From Lentisphaeria bacterium (GTDB taxonomy: Bacteria > Verrucomicrobiota > Lentisphaeria > Victivallales > Victivallaceae), in NCBI GenBank assembly GCA_017450705.1, contig JAFSTC010000102.1, positions 61,237 through 125,236 on the forward strand: a stretch of DNA of 64,000 bases. Reading direction: 5' to 3'. The notes beneath the pieces were generated by a model, which saw only the letters and a list, made by a program, of their open reading frames with translations, did no database searches and had not been told where the DNA came from. The translations under genes were made by a program, and so were the position numbers. Within the stretch, counting starts at the first letter, position 1; each line of letters begins with the position of its first letter. Below are positions 9,532 through 18,089 of this stretch, in pieces.

Positions 9532-11174
9532 CGCCGGCCGAGATCAGACAGTACGCGGACATCGATCTGGAATTCGCCGACTTCATCGTCCGGCTGGCCG
9601 GTGAAAACGCATGTCCCGTTCTGAAAAGACATGCGCTGGAGCTTTCGAGCGCCGTGCGGAACGGCGCCGCGTGCATCCCCGTCGAAAACGAGGCCGCGGA
9701 AGAGGAACTGCGCAAGGCTTTCCCCGCGGTGGGCTGTTTCCCGGAAAACGGCTGGTCCACGCCCCTGATTCTGGAGGGAAAAAGACTTTACTTCCAGCGC
9801 CTTCTGAGGATGGAAAACAAACTGGTCTCCCTCTTTCTCGAACTGGCGCGGGGCGAGGTCCCGGCGCCTCCGCCCGACCGGGTGGATGAGGTCTTCTCCC
9901 CCCTGCCCCCCTCCGATGCCGTCGAACACCAGAAAAAAGCGGTCAGGAACGCCCTGACGCACCCGCTCGCGATCATAAGCGGCGGACCGGGAACGGGCAA
10001 GACCACGGCAGCCTCCGCACTGCTGTATCAGGAGCTGCTGCGGAGTCCCGCTCCCGCGATCGCCATCGCGGCCCCCACGGGCAAGGCCCACTTCCGGCTC
10101 AGGGAGGCCCTCAGCCGGGATGCCGAAAAATTCGCCATCCCGGAAGGATACCGGCAGCAGATCTGGAGCCTTCCCGGCGGAACGATCCACAGGCTTCTCG
10201 GCTGGGGCAAAAACGGTCCCAAATACGGGCCCGCCCACCCCCTGCCCTTCGATCTGGTGCTGCTCGACGAGTGCTCCATGATCTCCCTGGAGCTGATGAC
10301 GGCCCTGCTGGAGGCCCTTCGTCCCGACACCCGTCTGATTATGCTGGGAGACCGGGCGCAGCTCTCTTCGGTCGATTCCGGCGTCGTCTTTTCGGACCTG
10401 TGCCAGGCCGCCGAAGATGCGCCGCAGGGCCACCCTCTCCACGGCGTCATGACCTTTCTCGCGCACAACTTCCGCGCGCAGTCGGCGCCCGGTCTCGTGG
10501 CGCTGGCCGAGGCCATCCGGGCGGGCCGTCTGCCCGCAGAGCAGGAAGTCCTGCCGCTTCCGGGTGACAGATCCCGGATGGCCCAGGCGCTCGCGCCCGC
10601 CGTCGAGGCGTTCTCCGGATTGTCCGAACTGTGCCGCAAAGGGGATCCCGACGCGCTGAAACAGGCTTTTTCGCTTCTGGAAAAATTCAAGATCATCTGC
10701 GCCGTGAACGGCGATGCCTGTTACGGACTGGCGGGAATCAACAGGATCGTGCTCTCCCTGCTGGGTCTGCGGGAGGACTCTCCCGGCGTCCCGGTCATGG
10801 TCGGGAAAAACAGTTATGAGCTGGATCTCTTCAACGGCGACACGGGACTCGTCATCAGCGGCCGTCAGGTGCGTTTTCCGGGCCGGGAGGATGCACTCCC
10901 CCTGGCCTCGCTTCCGAAAAGCGATATCGCCTACGCGATCACGGCCCACAAATCCCAGGGGTCGGGTTACGACCGCGTCCTGCTCGTCATGCCGCCGGAA
11001 GGCTCTTCCGTGATGACGCGGGAGCTCATCTACACCGCGGTGACGCGGGCGCGGCACCAGGTGACGATCCGGGGCGGCAGGGACGTCATCGAAGAGTGTG
11101 TCGCCCACCGTTTCATCAAAAACTCCGGTCTGGCTCAAAAACTGCTTGCTTCCGACATGAAGCACTCCTTCTGA
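9528..11174 (+). CDS. recD: RecBCD exonuclease V subunit alpha (RecD), 5'-3' helicase
   Basis: A 548-residue SF1B helicase, slightly shorter than E. coli RecD (608). It shows an N-terminal RecD-specific domain, Walker A GGPGTGKTTA (K158), Walker B LLDECSMIS, LGDRAQLSS, and the C-terminal motif AITAHKSQGSGYDRVLLV. The ATG overlaps the recB stop (ATGA, 9528-9531), with GGAGGTGTTCGA just before it. The fast 5'-3' motor completes the RecBCD complex, and the order recC-recB-recD makes a stoichiometric operon. A strong terminator follows at 11206-11259. Confidence 0.94.
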   Translation: MTPAEIRQYADIDLEFADFIVRLAGENACPVLKRHALELSSAVRNGAACIPVENEAAEEELRKAFPAVGCFPENGWSTPLILEGKRLYFQRLLRMENKLVSLFLELARGEVPAPPPDRVDEVFSPLPPSDAVEHQKKAVRNALTHPLAIISGGPGTGKTTAASALLYQELLRSPAPAIAIAAPTGKAHFRLREALSRDAEKFAIPEGYRQQIWSLPGGTIHRLLGWGKNGPKYGPAHPLPFDLVLLDECSMISLELMTALLEALRPDTRLIMLGDRAQLSSVDSGVVFSDLCQAAEDAPQGHPLHGVMTFLAHNFRAQSAPGLVALAEAIRAGRLPAEQEVLPLPGDRSRMAQALAPAVEAFSGLSELCRKGDPDALKQAFSLLEKFKIICAVNGDACYGLAGINRIVLSLLGLREDSPGVPVMVGKNSYELDLFNGDTGLVISGRQVRFPGREDALPLASLPKSDIAYAITAHKSQGSGYDRVLLVMPPEGSSVMTRELIYTAVTRARHQVTIRGGRDVIEECVAHRFIKNSGLAQKLLASDMKHSF

Positions 11175-11205
11175 GTTCCTCCCGTCCGGGAGGTCCCCGT
11201 CCACA

Positions 11206-11259
11206 AGAAAAAACTGCCGCAGGACCTTTTTCGACGAGATCCCGCGGCAGTTCTTTTTG
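11206..11259. terminator. Bidirectional intrinsic terminator between recD and PFOR
   Basis: A 9-bp stem, AACTGCCGC (11212-11220) with GCGGCAGTT (11244-11252), is flanked by an A-run on the left and a T-run on the right. It can therefore stop both the rightward recD transcript and the leftward PFOR transcript. Confidence 0.85.
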
Positions 11260-11280
11260 CCCGTGAAGGGCCCGGATGAC

Positions 11281-14200
11281 TTACTTCATCACTTCACCGA
11301 CGGACTTGTAGAAGTCCATGCGGCGCTTGGCGTCGGCTTCGGCGCTGGCGAGGATGTCCTGCGCCTCGGTCGGAGCCTTCTTGAGAAGCTGTTTGTACCG
11401 GTTTTCACTGAGGATGAACTCCTGATAATCGGCGACGGCTTCCTTGGTCTCCCAGATGAAGGGCTTGTCGAGAGCCGGATTGTAACGGTACAGCGGCCAG
11501 TAACCGGCCTCCACCGCGCGCTTCTCTTCAACCTGGCTCTTGGTCATGTTGATGCCGTGGAGCATACAGGGCGCGTAGGCGATGATGATGGAGGGGCCGT
11601 TGTGGGCTTCCGCCTCACGGATGGCGGTCAGCGTCTGCTGGCGGTTGGCGCCCATGGCGATGGAGGCCACGTAGACGTTGCCGTAGCTCATGCACATGAA
11701 GCCGAGATTCTTCTTGGTCATGCGCATGCCGGACGCCGCGAAGAGCGCCACGGCGCCGATCGGGGTGGACTTGGAAGCCTGCCCGCCGGTGTTGCTGTAC
11801 ACCTCGGTGTCGAGCACGAGGATGTTGACGTTGCGGTTCTGGGAAACGACGTGATCCAGACCGCTGTAACCGATGTCGTAGGCCCAGCCGTCGCCGCCGA
11901 TGATCCACACGGACTTGTCGACGAAGTAATCCTTGAGTTCGAGCATCTTGGCGTAGATGGCCTTCTGCTCGCCTTCGGACTTCTCGACCGCCTTGGGCAG
12001 GAGTTCGGCGATCTTCGCCTGATTGGCGATAGCGGCGTCATCGGTCTTGTCCCAGTTGGCGACGGCGTAATCCAGCAGACCGGCCATGGTGTCGCAGCAG
12101 ACGCCCAGCTCCTGGATGCGCTTGATGTTGGCCATCAGCTGTTTGCGGTTGGTGTCGACGGCGACGCGCATACCGAAGCCGTACTCGGCGTTGTCCTCGA
12201 AGAGGGAGTTGGCCCACGCGGGACCGCGGCCTTCCTTGTCCTTGCAGTAGGGCAGGCTCGGGAAGGAACCGGAGTAGATGGAGCTGCAGCCCGTGGCGTT
12301 GGCCACGATCATGCGGTTGCCGAAGAGCTGGCTGACGAGCTTCACATAGGGAGCCTCGCCGCAGCCGGCGCAGGCGCCGTTGAACTCGAAGTACGGCAGC
12401 TTGAATCCCAGACCCTTGACGGTGGCGTCGGTGGTCCCGCCCATCACGTTGTCGGGCAGAGCCATGAAGGTCTCGACGTTCTTCTGCTGACCGGCAGCGC
12501 GTTCCGCAGCGGCGGAGACCATGGTGAGGGCCTTCTCCTTGGCGGGACAGGTCTCGGCGCAGACGCCGCAGCCGAGGCAGTCGTCGACGAAGATCTGGAT
12601 CCTGTACTTGAGACCGAGCTCTTTCTTCACCGGCGGCTTGGCGTCGACGGCTTCGAAGGAGGCCGGAGCCTTGGCCAGATCGGCGGGCTCGATCAGTTTC
12701 GCGCGGATGGCCGCATGCGGACAGGACATGACGCACTGGTTGCACTGGATGCACTTGGAGGCGTCCCAATGGGGCACCTTGGGCGCGACGCCGCGCTTCT
12801 CGAAGCGGGCGGTCCCGGTGGGCATGGAGCCGTCGAAGCTCATGGCGGAGACGGGGACGCTGTCGCCCTTCTGCGCCAGGATCGGCTTCATGAGTTTCGT
12901 GGCGAATTCGCCCATTTCCGGCGTGAACTTTTCGGCCGGGGCATAGAAGGCGACGCCGTCGAGGCTGGCGGGAACCGCGACCTGGCAGAGACCGTCGAGG
13001 GCCTTGTCGACGCAGAGCTTGTTCTGATCGACGACTTCCTGCCCCTTCTTGGCGAATTTCTTTTCGATCCCCTTCTTGATATAGCCGATGGCTTTCTCCT
13101 CGGGAATGATCCCGGCGAGCTTGAAGAAACAGGTCTGCATGATGGTGGAGATGTACTTGGGACTGCCGACCTCGAGCGCGACCTTGAGGGCGTCCACCAC
13201 GTAGAACTTGACCTTGCGCTCGACGATGGTCTTCTGCATGTCGCGGGTCAGCGTGGCAAAAGCCTTGTCCGCCGTCGCGGAAGTGTTGAGCAGGAAGGTG
13301 CCGCCCTCCTTGATGCCGGAGATCATGTCGTACATGCCGATGTACGCCATGTTGTGGCAGGCGACGAAGTTGGGCGCCGTGATGAGGTACTCGCTGGTGA
13401 TGGGCTTGTCGCCGAAACGCAGATGGCTGATGGTGATGCCGCCGGACTTCTTGGAGTCGTAGGAGAAATACGCCTGGACGTATTTGTCGGTGTTGTCTCC
13501 GATGATGGCGACGGAGTTCTTGTTGGATCCCACGGTGCCGTCGGAGCCCAGTCCCCAGAAGCAGCAGCTGGTGGTGCCGGCCGGCTCGGTGACGATGGTC
13601 TCGTCGATGGGCAGAGAGAGATGGGTGACGTCATCGTCGATGCCGACGGTGAAGGAGTTGAAGCATTTGCCGTCGAGGTGCTTGTAGATGGCAAGGACCA
13701 TGGAGGGCGTGAATTCCTTGCTGGCCAGACCGAAGCGGCCGCCGACGATGGTAAGTCCGGGACGCCCGGCCAGAGCGGCCTTGACGTCGAGGTACAGAGG
13801 CTCGCCGAGACATCCCGGCTCCTTGCAGCGGTCCAGCACGGCGATCTTCTTGACGCTGGCGGGGATCGCGGCGGACAGGGCTTCCACGGAGAAGGGACGG
13901 AACAACCGGACCTTGACAAGACCGAGTTTCTGCCCCTTGCCGTTGAGGTAGCCGATGGCCTCCTCGATGACCTCGCAGGCGGAACCCATGGCGACGATGA
14001 CCTTGTCGGCATCGGGCGCGCCGACGTAGTCGAAGAGGTGCAGCGGACGGCCGGTCAGCGCGGCGACCTTATCCATGTACTTCTGGACGACGGCGGGGAG
14101 ATCCGCGTAGATTTTGTTGGTGGTCTCGCGGCCCTGGAAGTAGACGTCGGGGTTCTGCGCGGCCATCTTGGCATAGGGCGCTTCGGGACGCAGGGCGCGT

Positions 14201-14814
14201 TTGCGGAAGCGGTCGATGTACTTCATGTCGACCAGGGACTTCATGTCCTCGTAGTCCAGAAGCTCGATTTTCTGGAACTCGTGAGAGGTGCGGAACCCGT
14301 CGAAGAAGGCCAGGAAGGGAACTTCGCTCTCGAGGGTGGCCAGATGGGCCACGATGGCCATGTCGTGGGTCTCCTGGATGCTCGCGGCGCTGGTCATCGC
14401 AAAACCGGTGGCGCGGCAGGCCATGACGTCGGAGTGGTCGCCGAAGATGGAGAGGGACTGGGCGGCCAGGGCACGGGCGGTGACATGGAAGACGGTCGGG
14501 AGCATTTCGCCGGCGATCTTGTACATGTTGGGGATCATGAGCAGCAGGCCCTGACTGGCGGTATAGGTGGTGGTGAGAGCGCCCGCGCTCAGGCTGCCGT
14601 GCACGGCGCCGGCGGCGCCGGCCTCGGACTGCATCTCGACGATCTGCATCGTCTGCCCGAACATGTTCTTGGCGTTCTTGCTCGCCCACTCGTCAGCGTA
14701 TTCACCCATGGGTGAAGAGGGCGTGATCGGGTAGATCGCAGCCACCTCGCTGAAGGCGTATGCCACGTAAGACGCGGCATAGTTACCGTCGATTGTCATC
14801 ATTTTTTTGCCCAT
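11281..14814 (-). CDS. nifJ: Pyruvate:ferredoxin (flavodoxin) oxidoreductase, single-chain
   Basis: A 1177-residue homodimer-type PFOR, which decarboxylates pyruvate to acetyl-CoA, CO2 and reduced ferredoxin in anaerobes. The N-terminus has AAIYPITPSSPMGEYADEW (pyruvate/TPP domain). Two 4Fe-4S ferredoxin motifs follow, CIQCNQCVMSCP and CLGCGVCAETCP. The TPP-binding end has GACAGCGEAPYVKL, GGDGWAYDIGY and YSNTGGQ. All domains of the long fused form are present. The ATG at 14814 is preceded by AGGAGAAGTACA; the frame continues upstream without family similarity. A promoter lies at 15018-15046, giving a leader of nearly 200 nt. Confidence 0.96.
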   Translation of the reverse strand: MGKKMMTIDGNYAASYVAYAFSEVAAIYPITPSSPMGEYADEWASKNAKNMFGQTMQIVEMQSEAGAAGAVHGSLSAGALTTTYTASQGLLLMIPNMYKIAGEMLPTVFHVTARALAAQSLSIFGDHSDVMACRATGFAMTSAASIQETHDMAIVAHLATLESEVPFLAFFDGFRTSHEFQKIELLDYEDMKSLVDMKYIDRFRKRALRPEAPYAKMAAQNPDVYFQGRETTNKIYADLPAVVQKYMDKVAALTGRPLHLFDYVGAPDADKVIVAMGSACEVIEEAIGYLNGKGQKLGLVKVRLFRPFSVEALSAAIPASVKKIAVLDRCKEPGCLGEPLYLDVKAALAGRPGLTIVGGRFGLASKEFTPSMVLAIYKHLDGKCFNSFTVGIDDDVTHLSLPIDETIVTEPAGTTSCCFWGLGSDGTVGSNKNSVAIIGDNTDKYVQAYFSYDSKKSGGITISHLRFGDKPITSEYLITAPNFVACHNMAYIGMYDMISGIKEGGTFLLNTSATADKAFATLTRDMQKTIVERKVKFYVVDALKVALEVGSPKYISTIMQTCFFKLAGIIPEEKAIGYIKKGIEKKFAKKGQEVVDQNKLCVDKALDGLCQVAVPASLDGVAFYAPAEKFTPEMGEFATKLMKPILAQKGDSVPVSAMSFDGSMPTGTARFEKRGVAPKVPHWDASKCIQCNQCVMSCPHAAIRAKLIEPADLAKAPASFEAVDAKPPVKKELGLKYRIQIFVDDCLGCGVCAETCPAKEKALTMVSAAAERAAGQQKNVETFMALPDNVMGGTTDATVKGLGFKLPYFEFNGACAGCGEAPYVKLVSQLFGNRMIVANATGCSSIYSGSFPSLPYCKDKEGRGPAWANSLFEDNAEYGFGMRVAVDTNRKQLMANIKRIQELGVCCDTMAGLLDYAVANWDKTDDAAIANQAKIAELLPKAVEKSEGEQKAIYAKMLELKDYFVDKSVWIIGGDGWAYDIGYSGLDHVVSQNRNVNILVLDTEVYSNTGGQASKSTPIGAVALFAASGMRMTKKNLGFMCMSYGNVYVASIAMGANRQQTLTAIREAEAHNGPSIIIAYAPCMLHGINMTKSQVEEKRAVEAGYWPLYRYNPALDKPFIWETKEAVADYQEFILSENRYKQLLKKAPTEAQDILASAEADAKRRMDFYKSVGEVMK

Positions 14815-15012
14815 TGTACTTCTCCTATACAACTCATGTTTGCGGCCTGTCCTCGGGAAGAGGGCCTTCTCCCTCGCGGGAGACGCCCTGTCCGTCGGTC
14901 CGGCCTGTTCGATGCCGTCCGTCCGGGACCGCTTCCGGACGGAAGCGAAAGGACCCGGCGCATGTTTCTCCCGGTCCCGCGGCAAACGGAAACCGTTTCG
15001 GAAAAACACGTT
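14815..15012 (-). promoter_or_regulatory. Long GC-rich 5' leader of PFOR
   Basis: About 195 nt separate the predicted PFOR transcription start from its ATG with no convincing coding frame. It contains a perfect 9-bp hairpin, TCCGTCCGG (14918-14926) with CCGGACGGA (14935-14943), and further short inverted repeats. I recognise no known riboswitch class, so a regulatory role is only possible. Confidence 0.35.
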
Positions 15013-15017
15013 CTCTT

Positions 15018-15046
15018 AAGATACACCGGCTTCCGGAAAAAATCAA
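15018..15046 (-). promoter_or_regulatory. PFOR promoter
   Basis: On the minus strand TTGATT (15046-15041) is followed by exactly 17 bp and TATCTT (15023-15018). It is the only good match upstream of the PFOR start. Confidence 0.65.
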
Positions 15047-15312
15047 TTCCTTTTCGGAAATTTACCGACTTTGCTCCGAAAACAGGTATGAGATACGAGG
15101 CGAAAGAGATGAGAGATGAGACGGGGGACCGTGTCGGACGGGTCGGGGGTATTACTGCGGTCCACGGGCAACAGAACCGCCGATGAGCTCGCCGTCGGAC
15201 GGCCCCGCGGCAACTTGAACCGCGGCGGTTTCACCGTCACCATACGGGTATTGATGGCCCAGTCAAAATCCCCGACTTGTCTTGGCGCGCCTTGCAAAAG
15301 AGCGAAACAGCC

Positions 15313-15354
15313 GTTTCCTCGGGGTGTACCGCAGAAGGGTACGCCCCTCGAAAC
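15313..15354. repeat. Stem-loop, 10-bp core plus outer 5 bp
   Basis: GGGGTGTACC (15321-15330) pairs with GGTACGCCCC (15338-15347), with one G-T wobble, around a 7-nt loop. GTTTC (15313-15317) and GAAAC (15350-15354) extend it across a small internal loop. No T-run follows, so it is not an ordinary terminator. Confidence 0.6.
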
Positions 15355-15366
15355 CGCCTGCCCCGC

Positions 15367-15409
15367 CATTTTTGCAATGCATCACCAATCCGGCGTCGCT
15401 GTTTTTGCC
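15367..15409 (+). repeat. Dispersed short repeat, copy 1
   Basis: This stretch shares CATTTT, then GCAATGCATCAC, then CCGG-GT and following positions with 53400-53444, the same strand, in another gene-free region. The similarity ends on both sides. Confidence 0.4.
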
Positions 15410-15506
15410 AGGCCCATTTTTGCCGGGTAACAGAGAAGATAGGGGGTGAAGGGGGAAAGAAAATCGTGGAGGTACGACACGATTGTCTTGCCCCTTCCGG
15501 CAAGCC

Positions 15507-15570
15507 GTTGCAAAATATGTGCATGCACTTTCCGCAAAAAAGCGGGAAGTGCATGCATTTATTTTGCAAC
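15507..15570. repeat. 64-bp near-perfect inverted repeat
   Basis: The left arm 15507-15535 and right arm 15542-15570 are 29 bp each and differ at only three positions, around a 6-nt A-rich loop. Both arms contain GTTGCAAAATA and TGCATGCACTT. There is no T-run after it, so a cruciform, protein-binding site or miniature mobile element is as likely as a transcript signal. Confidence 0.75.
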
Positions 15571-15720
15571 ACGTCTTTCTGTCCGAAGCCCGCGTGCCTC
15601 CGGGCCACGGGGCGCCGGGGGGTGCGGGGGGCGGCGCAAGCGCCCCCGCATGACTCCCGCGGGCTCTTGTGCTCACGGGGCGAACGGGAGGGAACGGTGC
15701 TGGAAAAAGCGGATATGCAC

Positions 15721-15748
15721 TTGCATATTTTCCGACAGCCGTTATATT
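15721..15748 (+). promoter_or_regulatory. rnpB promoter
   Basis: TTGCAT (15721-15726), 16-bp spacer, TATATT (15743-15748). It places the transcription start 7-12 bp downstream, exactly where RNase P helix P1 begins. Confidence 0.8.
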
Positions 15749-15759
15749 ATAAGCAAGGG

Positions 15760-16163
15760 AACGTGTCGTTCGCGGGCAATCGCGGCCGGGAGGATGTCCG
15801 GCGGGGCCTTTTCGGGGTCCCGCCGTCCGTTGACCGGCTGAGGAAAGTCCGGACTGCATGGAGCAGGGAGTCCCTTTGAAAAGAGGGATGCCGCGGACCA
15901 TAAGCCGCGGAAAGACAAGTGCAGCAGAAAGTATACCGCCGCTTCCCTCGCGGGAGGCGGTAAGGGTGAAAAGGCGGGGCAAGAGCCCACCGGACGGTTT
16001 GCGCAAGCGCCGTTGTCGAGGTAAACTCCTCCCGCAGCAAGACCAAATAGGGGGTGAGCCGCGCTCCACGGCGTTATGAACTCCGGGTCCTGGTCGCAAA
16101 GACAGATGATTGCCCACGCGGTTTTCCGCGGGACAGAATCCGGCTTACAGCGGACGATGCGTT
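15760..16163 (+). ncRNA. rnpB: RNase P RNA, bacterial type A
   Basis: The conserved core is readable in order: GAGGAAAGTCCGGACTGCAT (from about 15840), CAGAAAGTATACCGCC (about 15923), GGTAAGGGTGAAAAGGCGGG and AAGAGCCCACCG (about 15959-15996), GAGGTAAACTCC, AGCAAGACCAAATAGGG, and near the 3' end ACAGAATCCGGCTTACAG. Helix P1 is formed by AACGTGTCGTTCGC (15760-15773) with GCGGACGATGCGTT (16150-16163), 14 pairs with three wobbles, which sets both ends. The length of about 404 nt is typical of type A. This ribozyme matures tRNA 5' ends. No clear terminator separates it from the phosphoesterase gene 49 bp downstream. Confidence 0.97.
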
Positions 16164-16212
16164 CCCCCTGTACCGGTTTTGTTTCGGACAAGTTAGCGGA
16201 AATTGTGAAAAA

Positions 16213-17028
16213 ATGCCAAGATATGCTGTTTTGAGCGACATCCACGGCAATCTGGAGGCACTTCAGGAAGTGCTGGCCAAGTGCCGAACTCTGGATATCG
16301 AAAGCTACATTTCCCTCGGCGATGTCGTGGGCTACAATGCCAACCCGAAAGAGTGTCTGGATATCGTGAGGAGCCTTCCCCTGACAGCCTCCGTCAAAGG
16401 CAACCACGACGAGTACGCCTCCAGCTGCGGGAACGAGATCTCCGGATTCAACCAGAACGCGAAGATCGCGATCCAGTGGACGGCCGCCCAGCTCTCCCAG
16501 GACGAGCGCAGCTGGCTGGGGGCCCAGCCCTTCCGGACGCAGATATCCGCCATGGGCATCACCATCGTCCACGCGACGCTGGACACGCCTGAAAACTGGG
16601 GCTACATCTTCGACGCCCACCATGCGGCGGACAACTTCTCTTACCAGTGGACCGCCCTGTGCTTCTGCGGCCACAGTCATGTTCCCGTGGCCTTCTGCAA
16701 AAAGCCGATCGCCAGCGGCAGCGAACGCAGCATCGACTGTCTGAACGAATGGCTCTACAACAGCCGGGACGAGTCGAAAAACACCGATTTCTCCACGGCG
16801 GACGAGCTGCCGGTGACTTACAGAAACGGCCACAAATATCTCTTCAACATCGGCAGCATCGGGCAGCCGCGGAACGGCGATCCCCGGGCCAGTTTCGCCG
16901 TGGTGGACACCGATACGAAAACAGTGACCCGCTACCGCGTCCCCTACGACGTCGAGGCCGTCCAGAAAAAGGTCCTCGCGGCCGGACTTCCGGAACGGCT
17001 GGCAAGACGTCTGGCCACCGGCAACTGA
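16213..17028 (+). CDS. Calcineurin-like metallophosphoesterase
   Basis: A 271-residue protein with all metal-site motifs of the superfamily: LSDIHGN at the N-terminus, LGDVVGYN, GNHDEY and CGHSHVPVAF. The start MPRYAVLSDIHGN at 16213 is the family-typical one; the frame extends into rnpB only by chance. It is a predicted cytoplasmic protein phosphatase/phosphodiesterase-like enzyme of unknown substrate. It lies 49 bp after rnpB and 11 bp before the GT9 gene, so it probably belongs to the latter's transcript, perhaps with rnpB read-through. Confidence 0.88.
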   Translation: MPRYAVLSDIHGNLEALQEVLAKCRTLDIESYISLGDVVGYNANPKECLDIVRSLPLTASVKGNHDEYASSCGNEISGFNQNAKIAIQWTAAQLSQDERSWLGAQPFRTQISAMGITIVHATLDTPENWGYIFDAHHAADNFSYQWTALCFCGHSHVPVAFCKKPIASGSERSIDCLNEWLYNSRDESKNTDFSTADELPVTYRNGHKYLFNIGSIGQPRNGDPRASFAVVDTDTKTVTRYRVPYDVEAVQKKVLAAGLPERLARRLATGN

Positions 17029-17039
17029 TCGACCGGTAT

Positions 17040-18089
17040 ATGAAGAGCGGCGCCGTCAGCAGGATCCTGGTCGTCAAGCCCAGCAGTCTCGGGGATATAC
17101 TGCACGTGTTTCCCGCCCTGCAGCTGCTGCGGAAGCATTTTCCCTGCGCCGAACTGGATTTTCTGATCAACCCCGAATTCGACGCCCTGCTGGACTATTC
17201 CCCGTTCCCCGTCCGGCGGCGGATCCACTTCGAGCGCAGAAAACTGGCCGGACTCCTCAGCGGACCGGCGGAGTTCTTCAAACTCGTCCGGGCTCTGCGC
17301 CGGGAAAGATACGATCTGGTCGTGGATTTTCAGGGACTTTTCCGCAGCGCCTTTTTCGCATGGATCGCCCGTCACCGCGCCGGAGCGGTCTGCGGCTTCG
17401 CCGCCCCTCGGGAGAAGGCGGCGCGTTTTTTCTACGCCCGGCGTGCGGCCGTCAAAACGATGCACGCCGTGGAGAAGAATGTGGAACTGGCCGATTTTGC
17501 CGCGGGGTCCGGCGAAAAAGTCCCCGATGTGGAGATCCCCCCCCCGGCGGTCCCCTCCCCGGTCGCGGAGCGGATGAGAAAACCCTTCGTGGTCGTCTTT
17601 CCCGGGGCCCGATGGCCCAGCAAATGTTTCCCCGCGGAACTTTTTTCCGGGATCATGCGCCGGATCGGCACGGCCGCGCCGGAAACGGCTTTCATTCTCG
17701 CGGGCAGCGGGACGGATGCACCGCGGGCGGCGGCAGTGCTCGAAAAACTCCCGGAAGGCTTCCCCGTGACCGACATGACGGGCAGATCCTCCCTGCCGGA
17801 ACTCTTCGAACTCGTCCGGAACGCGGATGCCGTTCTGAGCAACGACTCGGGCCCCATGCACGTCGCCGCGCTGCTGAAAAGGCCGGTCTTCTCTTTCTTC
17901 GGCCCGACCGATCCCCGGAAAACGGGCCCCTGGGGACAGGAAAACCGGGTCTTCCGCGCCGGCGCGCCCTGCGCTCCGTGCATGAACAAAACCTGTCCGC
18001 GGAACGAAACGATCTGTCACAGGATCGACCCCGAAGCCGTGAGCGCCGCCGTTCTGAAACAAATTCTTCGTAAGGAGGAAAACCAGTGA
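17040..18089 (+). CDS. Glycosyltransferase family 9 (heptosyltransferase-like)
   Basis: A 349-residue GT-B protein. N-terminal ILVVKPSSLGDILHVFPAL is the diagnostic GT9 start. The C-terminal donor-binding half shows VVVFPGARWPSKCFP, DMTGRSSLPEL and SNDSGPMHVAALLKRPVFSFFGPTDP. GT9 enzymes add heptose or related sugars from ADP-sugars to the LPS core at the inner membrane. A cysteine-rich stretch near the end (CAPCMNKTCP) is common in the family. Start at ATG 17040. The last four bases overlap the next gene. Confidence 0.92.
   Translation: MKSGAVSRILVVKPSSLGDILHVFPALQLLRKHFPCAELDFLINPEFDALLDYSPFPVRRRIHFERRKLAGLLSGPAEFFKLVRALRRERYDLVVDFQGLFRSAFFAWIARHRAGAVCGFAAPREKAARFFYARRAAVKTMHAVEKNVELADFAAGSGEKVPDVEIPPPAVPSPVAERMRKPFVVVFPGARWPSKCFPAELFSGIMRRIGTAAPETAFILAGSGTDAPRAAAVLEKLPEGFPVTDMTGRSSLPELFELVRNADAVLSNDSGPMHVAALLKRPVFSFFGPTDPRKTGPWGQENRVFRAGAPCAPCMNKTCPRNETICHRIDPEAVSAAVLKQILRKEENQ

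Larger units (their letters stand above)
15047..15720. other. Gene-free region with several inverted repeats, upstream of rnpB
   Basis: No frame here has a credible start or recognisable protein. The segment holds three notable foldable elements: AACCGCCG (15175-15182) with CGGCGGTT (15223-15230), a 10-bp hairpin at 15321-15347, and the 64-bp inverted repeat at 15507-15570. Part of it (15367-15409) resembles 53400-53444. It could hold a structured RNA or degraded repeat elements. Confidence 0.5.

Noticed and set aside
11257..14715. 1152-codon open frame on the plus strand opposite PFOR
   Set aside because: It mirrors the PFOR reading frame in GC-rich DNA, has low-complexity composition (Gly, Asp, Val, His rich) and no recognisable domain; PFOR motifs on the other strand are decisive.
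14815..15012. Known riboswitch in the PFOR leader
   Set aside because: No conserved core of TPP, cobalamin, SAM, FMN or other classes could be recognised.
15507..15570. CRISPR array or attC site
   Set aside because: A single inverted repeat without regularly spaced direct repeats; no cas genes or integron integrase nearby.
15263..16117. Protein frames across 15116-16117
   Set aside because: They overlap the RNase P RNA and inverted repeats and have no family similarity.
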